A stretch of 64,000 nt of DNA from Spiroplasma endosymbiont of Dioctria linearis (GCF_964030865.1 NZ_OZ034984.1:744001-808000), one strand, 5' to 3'; counted from the first letter of the stretch, positions 50,875 to 62,359 are shown. Numbers and translations: made by a program. The notes: generated by a model from the sequence alone, not told the origin.

Positions 50875-52641
50875 CTATTTTTTAATATCTAATTGTTTTT
50901 TTATTTCCTTAATATTTAAAACAATTTCATCCTTTTTAACAATACTCTTTATTTCTTCAAAACTGGCATTATAAAAGTCTATTCTAGAAGGAAATTGACT
51001 ATTTATTTTTTGAATCATTTTCTCTCCAATGCCTTTTATTGTAGCTAATTCATCTCTTGTAAATGATTTATTATGTTTCTTCCTAAAACCAGCAATAGCA
51101 TAATTATGCACTCTATTTTGAATTAATTCTAAGAATTTAAAAACCTCTTGAGATTTATCTAAATATACTTCTTGCATATCATAGTTCAAAATATATTCAG
51201 TCCTATGTTTATCATTTTTAACAAGTCCAATTATTGGAATATTTAAATCTAATAGTTCTAATTGCGACCTAGCAGCATTTACTTGAATTTTACCTCCATC
51301 CATTATTATTAAATCTGGTAAACCTTTTTCTTCACCGATTTCCCTTTGATATCTTCGATAAATCATATTTTGCATTCTTTGAAAGTCACCTTTTTCATCA
51401 ATTATAATATTATACTTTCTAAAGTCATTAAAACTTGGTTGTGCTCCTTTAAAAACAACCATAGCACCAGTTACAAATTCATCTAAGATATTGGCTACAT
51501 CAAACATTTCAATATGATATGGATAATTTGGAAGCTTTAGAGTTTTTTGTAAATTATCAAGTAATTCTTCATTACTCATTGATTTTTGATTTTTGTAGAT
51601 TTCTTGTTGTCTAATATATTCCCTAGCATTATTTCTAGCTAGTTCCAATATTTTTAAACTAGTTTCATCATTTCCATAAGTTATTTTTTCTTGAAATAAA
51701 AATTTTAGGCTTGTATGTTCCAATATTTTAGGAAGAATAATATAATCAGGGAGCATATTTTTTAAGTATATTTGCATAATAAAATTTTCAAATAGAGATA
51801 CTAAATCCTCTACACTATTTTTAATAATTAATTGGTCTTTTAAAATTAATTTTCCACTTCTATAAAATAAAACAACAAAACAGATGTACTCTTCTGATTC
51901 AAAATAATTAAAAACATCACGATTTAAATTATCATTAATATCAACAAATTGTTCTACAATTGAAAAATTTAAATGAGCTATAATATCTTTTATTCTTTGT
52001 GCTTCTTCAAATTGAAGATTATTTGAAGCAACAATCATTTTTTCTTCTAGCTTATTTTTGAAATCATTGTTTGTTCTATTAAAAAAATTTTTAACTTTTG
52101 TTATTTGCTCTTGATAATATTCTTTTTCAACATCCTTAAAGCAAGCACCAGAACATTGGTCAATATGAAAGTGAATACATGGTTTACCCAAATTTCCTTT
52201 ACATCGTCTTAAGGGATAAATTCTTTCTAGTGTTTTTAAAATATTTCTAGCACTAGTTCCGTCTGGAAGTGGTCCAAAAGATATTTGATTTTTATTATCA
52301 AAATTTCTAGTATATACATAAATTGGATCATGTTCTTTTGTAATAGCAATATAAGGATATTTTTTATCATCATTTAAAACAATATTATATCTTGGACGAT
52401 ATTTTTTTATTAGGTTTTGCTCTAAAATTAAAGATTCCTTTTCATTATCAGTAACTATAGTTTCAATATCAAATATATCTCTAACAAGTTGTGTTGTTTT
52501 AAAATTATGAGCCTTATTAAAATAACTTGCAACTCTTTTTTTAAGATTTTTGGCTTTTCCAACATAGATTACTTGATCTTTTTTATTTTTATACAAATAA
52601 CAACCAGATTTCTCTGGTAAATTTTTAACTATGTTTTCCAT
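50875..52641 (-). CDS. uvrC: UvrABC system protein C
   Basis: 588 residues. GIY-YIG nuclease domain at the start (GCYLYKNKKDQVIYVGKAKNLKKRV), a Cys-containing linker (CIHFHIDQCSGACF), UvrB-binding helices, the RNase H-like second nuclease (EMFDVANILDEFVTGAMVVF and LIIMDGGKIQVNAA) and the C-terminal helix-hairpin-helix LATIKGIGEKMIQ. It makes both incisions in nucleotide excision repair. ATG 52641 with GAGGTGAG is preferred to an upstream GTG. Confidence 0.95.
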   Translation of the reverse strand: MENIVKNLPEKSGCYLYKNKKDQVIYVGKAKNLKKRVASYFNKAHNFKTTQLVRDIFDIETIVTDNEKESLILEQNLIKKYRPRYNIVLNDDKKYPYIAITKEHDPIYVYTRNFDNKNQISFGPLPDGTSARNILKTLERIYPLRRCKGNLGKPCIHFHIDQCSGACFKDVEKEYYQEQITKVKNFFNRTNNDFKNKLEEKMIVASNNLQFEEAQRIKDIIAHLNFSIVEQFVDINDNLNRDVFNYFESEEYICFVVLFYRSGKLILKDQLIIKNSVEDLVSLFENFIMQIYLKNMLPDYIILPKILEHTSLKFLFQEKITYGNDETSLKILELARNNAREYIRQQEIYKNQKSMSNEELLDNLQKTLKLPNYPYHIEMFDVANILDEFVTGAMVVFKGAQPSFNDFRKYNIIIDEKGDFQRMQNMIYRRYQREIGEEKGLPDLIIMDGGKIQVNAARSQLELLDLNIPIIGLVKNDKHRTEYILNYDMQEVYLDKSQEVFKFLELIQNRVHNYAIAGFRKKHNKSFTRDELATIKGIGEKMIQKINSQFPSRIDFYNASFEEIKSIVKKDEIVLNIKEIKKQLDIKK

Positions 52642-52682
52642 AAATCTCACCTCAAATATAATTATATATAGTTAAATAAATT

Positions 52683-52713
52683 AAAATCAGCAAAACTAAT
52701 TTGCTGATTTTAA
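52683..52713 (-). terminator. terminator of ftsK
   Basis: AAAATCAGCAAATTAGTTTTGCTGATTTT, a strong stem that overlaps the ftsK stop codon. Confidence 0.8.
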
Positions 52714-55679
52714 TATACATCTTCATTTTGAATATAAACATCTCTTGGTTTTGAACCATTTTGAGGTCCAATGATACCGCTTTCTTCAAGTTCGTCAATA
52801 ATTCTTGCAGCACGGTTATAACCAATATTAAATTTTCTTTGGATTAAGCTTGTAGAAGCTTTTTGTGTTCTAATTACATAATCTTTAATTTCATCAAACA
52901 TTGAGTCCTGACCAGCTCCAAGATTAACTGTAAAACTTGGTTCCTCTGCCTCTGCCTTTAAAAATTCTGTGTCAAAAATCTGTTGTTGTTGACTTGAACA
53001 ATGTTTTACCAATTTCTCAATTTCATCATCGCTAATGTAAGCTCCTTGAGCTCTTACAAGGGATGTACTTCCTGGAATTGTATAAAGTAAATCTCCTTTA
53101 CCAATTAATTTTTCAGCTCCATTTGAGTCTAGTATTGTTCTTGAATCAATTGATGAAGCAACTGAAAAGGCTAATCTTACAGGTATATTTGATTTAATAA
53201 CACCTGTAATAACATCAGTTGATGGTCTTTGAGTAGCTACAATTAAGTGAATTCCTGCAGCCCTTGACAATTGTGTAAGTCTCATAATTGAATCTTCTAC
53301 ATCTTTTTTATTTGATGTCATCATTAAATCAGCAAGTTCATCAATAATAATTACATAATAAGGTAACTTAGTTGAATCTGTTTTTTGTTTAGCATTAAAT
53401 CCTGCTATATTCTTAACCCCATATGTTGTAAATAATGCATATCTTCTTTCCATTTCATTTATAACTTTTTTCAAAGCACTATTTGCAATATTCATATCAC
53501 TAATAACTGGTGCAAGTAAATGTGGAATTGAAGAGTAAACTGAAAGTTCAACTTTTTTAGGGTCAATCATTAAGAACTTAACTTCATGCGGTTTTGCTCT
53601 CATTAAGATTGAAGAAATTATTCCATTTATCATAACTGATTTACCACTACCTGTAGAACCAGCAACAAGTAAATGAGGCATTTTATCTAATTCACCAAAT
53701 AGTAAATCTCCAGTAACTGTTTTACCAATAGCAAATAATAACTTATTTCCCATTTTTACAATTGGTGTATTTTCAATAACACCTCTCATTGGAACTGCTT
53801 CTGGTTTATCATTTGGGATTTCAATACCCACGGCAGCTTTTCCTTGAATTGGAGCTTCAATTCTAACATTTTGACTTGCAAGTGCCAATTTTAAATCGTT
53901 TTCCAATGAAGTAATACTATTAACTTTTGTTCCTGGTTCAGGTTGTACTTCAAATTTAACTACACTAGGCCCAATGCTCATATTTTTTACACTTGCTTTT
54001 ACACCGAACTGTTTAAATGTTTCATTAATGCTTTCCGCCTTTTGTTTGGCTGAATTAGTAATTTCTTCTTGGTCTTTTAAATTCACAACATGTACTTTTA
54101 AAATATCAATTGATGGCAATTGATATGAATGGTTTACAAATTGTTCCTTTTCAACTGCTTTATTTTTATTAACTTCCATAGTTTGGTTAACTTTATTTGC
54201 TGATTGATATGATGATGAAGAATGTAAAATATTTCTTGAAACGTTCTCTTGCATTGGTGAAGTATAGTCACCATAATCTTCAATCATTTTTTTCTCTTCT
54301 TCTTTTTCTTTTTTAGTTTCACTAATAAAATGATCTAGTGTAATTTGACCTGATTGAACTTCTTCAATTTTAGTTGAATTTTTTCTATTTCTTGATTGTA
54401 CTAATTCAAGTGTCTTTCCATTTGCACCAAAAGGAGTTATATTTGTTTCTTTAGCTAATTCTTCTCTTGCTTTTTCAGTTGATACTTGACCATATTTTGT
54501 ATCATATGGAAGAGAATCATAACTATAATCTTTTTCTCTTCTTGGAATATAATTATGTTCTTCTCTAACTAAATTTTCAGCTTGTCTTCTAGCTTCATTA
54601 ATTTTTTGATCTAAATTATAATCAACTACCCTATTCTGATTTGGGTTTTGAGTTAAATTTTGATTTTGATTTGGATTAACATATTGCTCTTTATAATTTT
54701 GATTTGAATTATAACTTTCTAAATTTACATTAGAAAAATCATCATTGTAAAAATCAGTATTTACTTCTTCATAAATATTATTTTCATAGTTTCTATTAAA
54801 ACTTGGAAGCTCAATTGTAATATCTGATTCTTTTGATGAAGACAAAATTATTCTTTCATCAAAAGTCTCGTCATTTTGAATATTCAAAATATTTAAAATC
54901 CCTCTTCCATTACTTTCTCTTTTAGGTTTTTCTGAAGCTGAATAATTTACACTTTGAGTATTTTTAAGGGAAAGAATTCTTAATCTTTTGCCTCTACGCT
55001 TATGCTTTGGTTTTAAGAAAAAGAAAGGATCTCCAGTAAAAATTCATATCATATCTAAAGCAAGAAATAAAATAGCAATAATTAAACCAACATATATTGA
55101 TGTGTATGCAAATATTCCAGAAAGAAAAGTTCCTATTAATCCTCCACCAGATCAAGTTGTAAAGTATGTACTTGGGTCTGCTATTCAAATTGTTCCACTA
55201 TTTTCACCTCAAATAGAGTTATTTTTTCAATTAGTTAAATAAGAATTCAATGAGTCTTTTAGTATTGTTCCTGACCATATATCTTTTACTATAAAATCTT
55301 GTGTTTTTACATGATAAGCAACAATAAATAAAATTGCACTAATAATTCAACATAAGCAAATCCAAGTTAAAAAAATCATAGCTATAAACCTCTTTTTAGG
55401 TTTAAATTTTATTCCAAAATAAATTGAAAAGTCTAGTAAGAAAAATAAAGAGTATAAAAAATATTTAAATCATCCAAATGGCAAATTAAAAATTACATCA
55501 TCGAAGAATTGACCTACTATTGTAATTCTTCCCAGTGACATTAAATTTAAAAAAAATAATACTAAAGCTCCAACTATTCAAGAAATTGAGTCATTTTTTC
55601 TTTGTTTTTTTTGAATAGAAAAAGCCCTTGTACGATCATTATCGTTATGATTATTTAGCCCTTTGTTATTATTCATCAT
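52710..55679 (-). CDS. ftsK: DNA translocase FtsK/SpoIIIE
   Basis: 989 residues. Four or so membrane helices occupy the first 250 residues, followed by a Gln/Asn-rich linker with NQN repeats (about 300-360). The motor has Walker A AGSTGSGKSVMING, Walker B YYVIIIDELADLMM and IHLIVATQRPSTDVITG. The C-terminal gamma winged helix (STSLIQRKFNIGYNRAARIIDELEE) reads DNA orientation. It pumps chromosome ends through the division septum. The N-terminal part is broken by many TGA tryptophans. Two adjacent ATG codons (55679 and 55676) are possible starts. Confidence 0.95.
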
Positions 55680-55745
55680 TTCACCTTATTTTTGCCCTTA
55701 CCATATAATTTTAATATATTTTAACCTTTTTTTACATTCAATTAA

Positions 55746-55775
55746 TAAAAACTCATAGAGACTATGAGTTTTTTG
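55746..55775 (-). terminator. terminator of the RNase J-like gene
   Basis: AAAACTCATAG-TCT-CTATGAGTTTTTATT, overlapping the stop codon region. Confidence 0.8.
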
Positions 55776-57477
55776 ATTTAGTCATTTTTGGTTCAAAGAA
55801 TGAACCATCTAATTCATTAATGATTACTAAAACAATTGGTTGCTTTCCAGTTTCTTGTTTCAAAGTACTTCTAATTCTTGAAACAATTTCCTTTTTAATT
55901 GCATTTAAATCAAAACTAGCAGGTTTTGTTTTTGCCTCATTTTTATATTTCTCTAAAATATCAATTATTTGCTTTTGCATTAATTTAAAAATAGGATTTT
56001 CATCAGTAATGTAAATAACACCTCTCATTTGAATATCTATTAATGATATCAATTCTTTTGTTTTACTATTTACATTTGCACCGATTATAACTGCACCATC
56101 AGTTGCAAGTTGTTTTCTTTCATTTAAAACAACTGCTCCAATATCACCAACACCAATTCCATCAACATTTACATCGGCTGTTTTTATTGAATCAGAACCA
56201 ATAACTAATTTTCCACCATCACTAATTTTTAAAATTTGTCCATTATTAATTAGTTGTATATTTTTCTTTTCCACTCCAGCTTCGATTGCTGCTCTTTCAG
56301 CACTTAAAAAATCTTTATATAAACCTTTAATTGGAATAAAAGATTTTGGTTTCATTATTCTTGTCATCAATTTTATATCTTCATAACTTGCTCTCATAGA
56401 TCAAATATTTTTATCACTTAATGATATTAATTTTGCATTTGTTCTTGATAATTCATCTAAAATTTCAGCATGTCTTTTTTCTACCCCAGCTGCTGGCGGA
56501 GTTGCTAGTATAATAGTATCATTTTCTGTAAATTCAACCTTATCATCATTTCCCGCAGCTATTTTTGCAAGTCTTGCATATAGAAGATCTCCTGCTCCAG
56601 TTAAAAGCAAAATACCATCTTGAGATTTCATAAAGTCTTCAATAGATATAATATCTTTTTCAGTAATTTGTAAACTCTCTTGGATTACTTTTGATTCAAC
56701 AACCTTAGTAATTGTTTTTCCATAAATTGCTATTTTTCTATCATTTGCCTTTGCTTGTTTTATTATTTCAAATAATTTAAAAACATCTTCTTCAAACATT
56801 CCTAAAATTAAACGTCTTTTTTTATCTTTCATTGGCGCTGCAATGAATTTTTCAATTCTATGATTTGGAACTGTATATCCAATCCTTGATGCATATTCTG
56901 CGTCACTTATTAATGCCAAAACACCCTTTTGAGCAATTTGGTTTAAGTGATTCATATCTGTTGAGAAATATGATTGTTCATTTCCATCAATAATATAATC
57001 ACCTGCATATACAATTACACCATCTTGTGTATGAATTGCAAAACCATATGATTCTGGAAATGCAGCTGTTGTTCTAAAAGCTTCTATTTTTACATCACCA
57101 AAATTAATGATATCTTTATCATTAATAATTTTAAAATTATTTTCTCTATTTTTAATTCTGTATTTTAAATTTCTATATTTTAAAATTGTTGTTGTAAGTT
57201 CATTGCAATAAACTGGTACGTCTATTTCTCTTAAAATGTAACTAATTGCTCCTGAATTATTTGAGCTTGGATTTGAAAGAAAAATTCCTTTAATTTTTTT
57301 TGAATTTGCTTTTAAAAAGTCAAAATTGGGAATTATTACATCAATTCCTAATACACTTCTTTCTGGAAACTTAATTCCTGCATCAAAAATATATAAACTA
57401 TCGTTAACACTAATAACAAAAATATTTTTTCCTCTTTCGTCTTGACCACCAAGAGCCATAAATTTAATATCTGCCAT
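55762..57477 (-). CDS. RNase J homologue lacking catalytic metal ligands
   Basis: 571 residues, full RNase J length with beta-lactamase, beta-CASP and C-terminal domains (start MADIKFMALGGQDERGKNIF; end with SRIRSTLKQETGKQPIVLVIINEL). The metal motif that normally reads THGHEDHIGG is here SNPSSNNSGAI (about residues 68-78). The later His of SGHAS is also replaced (WSMRASYED), and the HSIPDS-type histidine site reads AAFPESYG. So it should be inactive and is perhaps an RNase J2-like partner of an active RNase J encoded elsewhere. A TGA Trp at 56401 joins the two parts. The gene is not decayed otherwise. Confidence 0.85.
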
Positions 57478-57640
57478 ATTTTTTCTCCTTATTTTTTTAA
57501 TTTCTTCTTATTATTTTGTTTAATTTTTTTAATAAACGTTAACCAGAATTGAATTCTATTTAATTATAATTTATTTATAGTTAAAGTAAAGTTTTTTTAA
57601 ATAAAAGAATAAAATCTTAATGAGAGAGGAAGAAATTTAT

Positions 57641-57943
57641 ATGTATATTTCAGTAGAAGATTATTCATTAAATTACGATAAATATTTCACTTTAGATGTT
57701 AGAACAGAAATGGAATTTAAGACTTTACCTCATTTTGATTGAGCAATAAACGTGCATATTGAGGAATTTATAAAAAAATTTGAAACCATTTTAAAAGAAA
57801 AAAATCCTGAGAATAAGCCAATTGTGACTGTGTGTAATGCAGGAAATAGAAGTGGTGAAGTTGCTAGATTTTTATCAGAAAATGGCTATAATGCAAAAAC
57901 ACTTGATGGTGGAATTTATAAGTATAAAAGAAAAATAAGATAA
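57641..57943 (+). CDS. rhodanese-like sulfurtransferase domain protein
   Basis: 100 residues, one rhodanese domain. The start MYISVEDYSLNYDKYFTLDVRTEMEFK has the DVR motif, and the active loop is VCNAGNRSGEVA with the catalytic Cys and the CxxGxRS pattern, followed by LDGGIYKYK. It may carry sulfane sulfur. AGAGAGGAAG precedes the ATG. It ends exactly against the converging gene's stop. Confidence 0.88.
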
Positions 57944-58312
57944 TTAGTCTATCTTATTTTTTAATTCCTCTTCTAATTTTTTTAAAAATAACTTAATCGA
58001 AAATTCTTTTGAAGTTAAACTTAATGTTTTTCCTTCAAGTTCTGCCTTAATTTTTAGTTTTTTTAGATTATTTGTATTTACTAAGTGCTTTGATAAAATT
58101 AAAATCTTGTCATTATTAATACTATCAATATTTTGAATAGTACCTATTTCATTTAAAATTTTTTCATAAATAGTTCAGCCTTTTTCAATTGAGTTTATTC
58201 CAAACTTTTCTTTTCTTTTTCTTAACATACTTAATGTTGAAAAGTAAAGAAATAAAGAAATGAAACAAATAATAAATAAAATGGCAATAACAATATATAG
58301 AATATTATTCAT
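57944..58312 (-). CDS. small membrane-anchored protein, unknown function
   Basis: 122 residues. An N-terminal helix (about 3-28, ILYIVIAILFIICFISLFLYFS) is followed by a basic cytosolic or external part of about 90 residues (for example KKLKIKAELEGKTLSLTSKEF). The start overlaps the nadK stop by one base (TAATG), so it is translationally coupled to nadK. No family recognised. Confidence 0.7.
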
Positions 58313-59121
58313 TATTCAATTATCTCCTTATCTTTAATAAAAATATCTCTCAAAATTTGAATTTTACTTGTATTTTTAGAATTACTAATATCAGTTACTA
58401 CTTTTATATTTATTTTTGAAGGTCTTATTTCAATTTCTAAATCATTAACTGGATATTCAACAGTATCAATTATCATTATCTCATTTGATTTATCTTCAAA
58501 TTTTAATTTTAAAATATATTGATCATTTAAAATTAAAGGTGCATTCAATGTTCTAAATTTATTAGTACTTACAGGAACTAATTCTTGCAATTGATACATT
58601 TGACTATTTCTTGATAAAATCACTGCTCCACCAGCTGATTTCATATAACCACTACTTCCATTAGAAGTAGAAACAACAAGTCCAGTTCCATGAAATTTTT
58701 CTAGAAATTCATTATTTATATAAATTTCAACATACAATGGTGTTTTTTCATTAAGAATTTTAACCTCATTTGCAGCAATTAAATTTTGAGATTTTGTTTT
58801 AATTTCTAATAATTCAAAATTACTTAAACTAAAATTATTTTTCTCAATTGAATCTATTGTAGCGTCTAAGTTTTCAACTCTATTTTTATTAGTGTAGAAA
58901 CCAATTCCCCCTGACTTAAAGGGCACAAATTTAACATCTTTTATTTGCTCTTTATATTTAGAAACAGCCTTTAGAAAAGTTCCATCTCCTCCAAATATAA
59001 AGATATAATTAGGTAACTTTTCATTATAAATTCATCCTCTTGACTCTAACTTTTCTTTTAAATGAAAAACAACTTCTTCTGTTGATTTATAATCATTTTT
59101 TATAATACTAAATGAAAGCAT
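58312..59121 (-). CDS. nadK: NAD kinase
   Basis: 269 residues. The nucleotide motif FIFGGDGTFLKAV lies near residue 42, NE(V) in IAANEVKIL near 116, and TSNGSSGYMKSAGGAV near 152 replaces the usual TPTGSTAYSLSAGG, with the GS-GY-SAGG pattern kept. It phosphorylates NAD to NADP. The Trp in SRGWIY is TGA. AGAGGTG precedes ATG 59121. Confidence 0.92.
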
Positions 59122-59218
59122 TATTTCACCTCTAAACTATTATTAATTTTACTTATTTTTGGAAGAAAAATATATAAAGATTGTATAATATTAAATGTAA
59201 ATCAAGGAGCAAAGAATC

Positions 59219-60232
59219 ATGACTAAAAAGAGAATGTTGTCTGGTATAACCACTACAGGAAAAATGACATTAGGAAACTATATTGGAGCTATGAAAAATT
59301 TTGTAGCATTACAAGATGAATTTGAAATGTATGTATTTGTAGCTAATCTGCATGGAATAACTACCCCAATTGATAAAGAAACCTTAAGAAAAAATATAAA
59401 AGAAATGGTCACTTTATATTTTGCTTGTGGAATGGATCCTAAAAAATCAACAATTTTCTTACAAAGTGATGTTTTAGAGCACACTCAACTAGGTTGAATT
59501 CTTACATGTAATACAACAATTGGTGAATTACAAAGAATGACTCAATTTAAAGATAAATCAACTAAAGTAAAATCTGAAAATGGAACTGAATTTATCCCTA
59601 CTGGTTTACTAACATATCCAGCACTAATGGCAGCAGATATTCTACTTTATGATGCTGAATTTGTACCAGTTGGAAAAGATCAAAAGCAACATATTGAATT
59701 AACAAGAAATATTGCAGAAAGAATGAATAATAAATTTGGAGAAATGTTTACAATTCCGGGAGATTACACTCCAAAAGTTGGGTCAAAAATAATGGATCTA
59801 CAAGATCCTACAAAAAAAATGTCAAAATCTGCTGCTAATCCAAAAAGTTTTATTGCTCTATTAGATGATATTAATGAAGTTAAAAAGAAAATAAAGTCTG
59901 CTGTAACTGATTCAGAAAATATTATTAAATATGATATTGAAAAAAAACCAGGTGTAAGTAACTTATTAACAATTTACTCAGCTTTGAAAAATATTTCAAT
60001 TGAAGAGGCAGAAAAGTTTTTTCATAATAAGGACTATGGAGTATTAAAAGAAGAAGTTTCAAATGTAGTTGTTGATTTATTAGAAAAAATCCAACTAAAA
60101 TTTAAGGAATTATTTAACTCTGATTTAGTAGATTCTTGATTAGAACAAGGCGCAGAAAAAGCAAGAAAATTAGCAAGTAAAAAATTAACAAAAGTAAAAA
60201 ATTTAACTGGTTTAAATTATAAAAGAAAATAA
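59219..60232 (+). CDS. trpS: tryptophanyl-tRNA synthetase
   Basis: 337 residues, class I. It starts MTKKRMLSGITTTGKMTLGNYIGAM, a version of the PxGxxHxGNY (HIGH-type) site in which the first His is Thr/Leu-shifted (MTLGN), and has the KMSKSAANP signature near residue 200. TATAAT at 59184 is a likely -10 box. It must charge tRNA reading both TGG and TGA here. No T-box leader was found. Confidence 0.95.
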
Positions 60233-60257
60233 AAAGAAACTCTTAAGTAGAGTTTCT
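60229..60257 (-). terminator. terminator of the Cys-rich small gene
   Basis: TTAGAAACTCTACTTAAGAGTTTCTTTTT on the minus strand: an 8-base stem then a T-run. Confidence 0.8.
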
Positions 60258-60259
60258 AA

Positions 60260-60580
60260 CTAATCAGCGGCACTTCATTGTGTTGCTTTTATTTTTTTAA
60301 CAATTTTTGTGCAATCATCCTTATGTCTAAATTCTCTACATTGTGGATGAATTGCAATTATATTATCTGATGTTAATTTTAAATCTTTAAGATCAATAAA
60401 TTCACACACTCATGAGAAATCTCCCTTTTCAAATTTTGATTTATCCATAAAAAATTTACATATAAAACACAATCTAAATTTATCTTCATCTCTATTAATT
60501 AATTTGGGTGAATTATTTCAAGCACTAATTATATCCTCTTTTGAAAATTCAATTTTATTATTATCTAATATTTTTGCCAT
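60260..60580 (-). CDS. small Cys-rich protein, unknown function
   Basis: 106 residues, hydrophilic. It has LCFICKFF near residue 38 and later single Cys residues (WVCEF, HPQCREF, DDCTK), possibly a zinc site. Trp codons are TGA (SAWNN, ATQWS). GAGGTAACTT lies before the ATG. It faces trpS across a terminator. I recognise no family. Confidence 0.7.
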
Positions 60581-60617
60581 AAGTTACCTCTTTTAATCTT
60601 TATAATTTTAACACAAT

Positions 60618-60648
60618 TAAAAAAATGAGCTAAATTTGCTCATTTATA
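60618..60648 (-). terminator. terminator of the infC-rpmI-rplT operon
   Basis: AAATGAGC-AAATTTA-GCTCATTTTTTTA stem with T-run on the minus strand, just after rplT. Confidence 0.85.
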
Positions 60649-61014
60649 TTATTTTTTAGCTTCTAAAGCTTTTTTAGATGATGTTACGATTGATTCAAAT
60701 TGTTTTGGTTCATGAATTGCTAATTCAGATAACATTTTTCTGTTAATATCAATTCCTGCTATTTTTAAACCATTCATAAATTTTGAATAACTTAATCCTA
60801 ATGGTCTAACTGCTGCATTTATACGAATAATTCATAATTTTCTAAAATCACGTTTTTTAAGTTTACGTCCAACAAAAGCATAAGCCATAGAACGTACAAC
60901 TTGTTCATGAGCCTTTTTATAGTTTGCTTTTTTTGTTCCATAGTAACCTTTTGCTCTTTTAATTCAACGTTTTCTTCTTGCTCTAGTTACTTTACCAAAT
61001 TTTACTCTTGCCAT
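60649..61014 (-). CDS. rplT: 50S ribosomal protein L20
   Basis: 121 residues, basic. [26 protein letters not shown] and the [34 protein letters not shown] block are diagnostic. Trp in KRWIKR is TGA. It also represses its own operon in Firmicutes by binding the leader. AGGAGG precedes the ATG. Confidence 0.97.
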
Positions 61015-61027
61015 ATTGTTTTACCTC

Positions 61028-61222
61028 CTAATTTTGTAATAATCCTTTTAGACGTTTCATATCTCCAGCTGAGACGAAAGTTGCTTTTTTCAAATGTCTT
61101 TTTCTTTTTGTTGATTTATTTTGTGCTAAATGAGATCTATAAGCTTTACCTCTTTTTAATTTACCTGCACCAGTTTTTTTAACTCTTTTTGCTAAAGAGC
61201 TTTTTGTCTTCATTTTTGGCAT
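61028..61222 (-). CDS. rpmI: 50S ribosomal protein L35
   Basis: 64 residues. [31 protein letters not shown] and [13 protein letters not shown] are typical. It sits between infC and rplT, the usual operon order. Confidence 0.97.
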   Translation of the reverse strand: MPKMKTKSSLAKRVKKTGAGKLKRGKAYRSHLAQNKSTKRKRHLKKATFVSAGDMKRLKGLLQN

Positions 61223-61241
61223 AAATTCTCTCCTCCTATAA

Positions 61242-61772
61242 TTAACCTTTTTTTGGCACTACATACATATCTAAGAATCTTGTATTTAGTTTAGCTTCTT
61301 TTTCAACTTTTGCAATATCTTCAATTTTAGTAAAGAATTTATCTAATGTTTCTTTACCAAATTCTTGAAAAGTTATCTCTCTACCCTTAAATTTTAATGA
61401 TACTTTAACTCTATCGCCTTGTAATAAGAATTCTCTTGCTTTTCTAGCTTTAGTATCTAGATCATGCTCTCCAATTCCTACAGTTAAACGAATTTCCTTA
61501 TTTTCAACTTTAACTTGATTTTTCTTATTTTCTTTTTGTTTACGTTTTTGTTCATATTTGAACTTACCATAATCAAGTATTTTAGCAATAGCTGTATTAC
61601 TATCTTGCATACCAACTTGAAGTAGGTCTAAACCTGCTTCTTCTGCTAATTTTAAAGCTTCAAATTTGTTTAATGGACCATTTTTAGTCCCATCATCATT
61701 AATAATTAAAATTTGTTTTGCTCTAATTTCTCTATTTACAAAATCTGTTATTATTTTTTTATTGTCTGCCAT
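61242..61772 (-). CDS. infC: translation initiation factor IF-3
   Basis: 176 residues. The N-domain has [22 protein letters not shown] and [16 protein letters not shown]; the C-domain has [41 protein letters not shown]. It controls start-codon selection. The start here is ATG 61772 with GGAGGA close upstream, not the unusual ATT known in enterics. Confidence 0.97.
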   Translation of the reverse strand: MADNKKIITDFVNREIRAKQILIINDDGTKNGPLNKFEALKLAEEAGLDLLQVGMQDSNTAIAKILDYGKFKYEQKRKQKENKKNQVKVENKEIRLTVGIGEHDLDTKARKAREFLLQGDRVKVSLKFKGREITFQEFGKETLDKFFTKIEDIAKVEKEAKLNTRFLDMYVVPKKG

Positions 61773-61790
61773 TTGTCCTCCGAAATAAAA

Positions 61791-61825
61791 AGTGTGCCGT
61801 TAAAAGATTAGGAGCACACTTAAAA
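61791..61825 (-). terminator. attenuator hairpin in the infC leader
   Basis: AAGTGTGC-(16-base loop)-GCACACTTTTTATTT on the minus strand, ending 19 bases before the infC start. This is the terminator part of an L20-type leader. Confidence 0.75.
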
Positions 61826-61918
61826 TTTATTTATTTTATATATAGATAATAAATAAGTTTTATACCGTTTCTTTACAAATTACGGTGAGCTGTGCGCTTC
61901 TTTCTTTAAACCTTAATT
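61826..61918 (-). promoter_or_regulatory. infC-rpmI-rplT leader (L20-type autoregulation)
   Basis: The leader RNA includes AAGCGCACAGCTCACCGT, whose GCGCACA segment can pair with the attenuator arm TGTGC-type sequence, and ACCGT pairs with ACGGT. This gives two alternative folds, as in Firmicute L20 leaders. Confidence 0.6.
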
Positions 61919-61946
61919 ATTATAATATAGTTTTTTGAAATTTCAA
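61919..61946 (-). promoter_or_regulatory. predicted promoter of the infC operon
   Basis: TTGAAA, 16-base spacer, TATAAT on the minus strand, just upstream of the leader. Confidence 0.65.
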
Positions 61947-61984
61947 ATTTTTTTTAAAATTTATAATATTCTAGCTGAAACCGT

Positions 61985-62359
61985 TTATTTTTTAGCAATG
62001 ACTTCTATTTCAATTAGTCCATTTTTAGGCAGTTTTGAGACCTCAAAGGCACTTCTGGATGGTTTATGTTCTTCAAAATAGTCTGCATAAATATGATTAA
62101 TTACATCAAAATTTGCCATATTTTCAATTAATACTGTAGTTTTAATTATATTTTTTTTAGTAAAATTAGCTTCTTTTAATATCTCATCAATATTTTGTAA
62201 AGCTCTTTTTGTTTGCAATTCAATATTTTCTTCTAAATTCATTGTCTCAGGATTTAATCCTAATTGTCCAGAAATATATAAAAAGTTTTCTTCAGTTAAT
62301 ATGGCTTGTGAATATGGTCCTATTGCCTTGGGTGCTTTTAAAGTGTTAATTATTTTCAT
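61985..62359 (-). CDS. ridA: RidA family enamine/imine deaminase
   Basis: 124 residues, usual length. KAPKAIGPYSQAIL, FLYISGQLGLNPETM, and the C-terminal PSRSAFEVSKLPKNGLIEIEVIAKK with the catalytic Arg are family hallmarks. It clears reactive enamines made by PLP enzymes. It overlaps the MalY-like aminotransferase gene by 14 bases, a natural partner since that enzyme releases such intermediates. Confidence 0.94.
   Translation of the reverse strand: MKIINTLKAPKAIGPYSQAILTEENFLYISGQLGLNPETMNLEENIELQTKRALQNIDEILKEANFTKKNIIKTTVLIENMANFDVINHIYADYFEEHKPSRSAFEVSKLPKNGLIEIEVIAKK

Noticed and set aside
59122-59218. T-box leader upstream of trpS
   Set aside because: The region is too short and lacks the T-box consensus. 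Only a -10 box and a ribosome site were seen.
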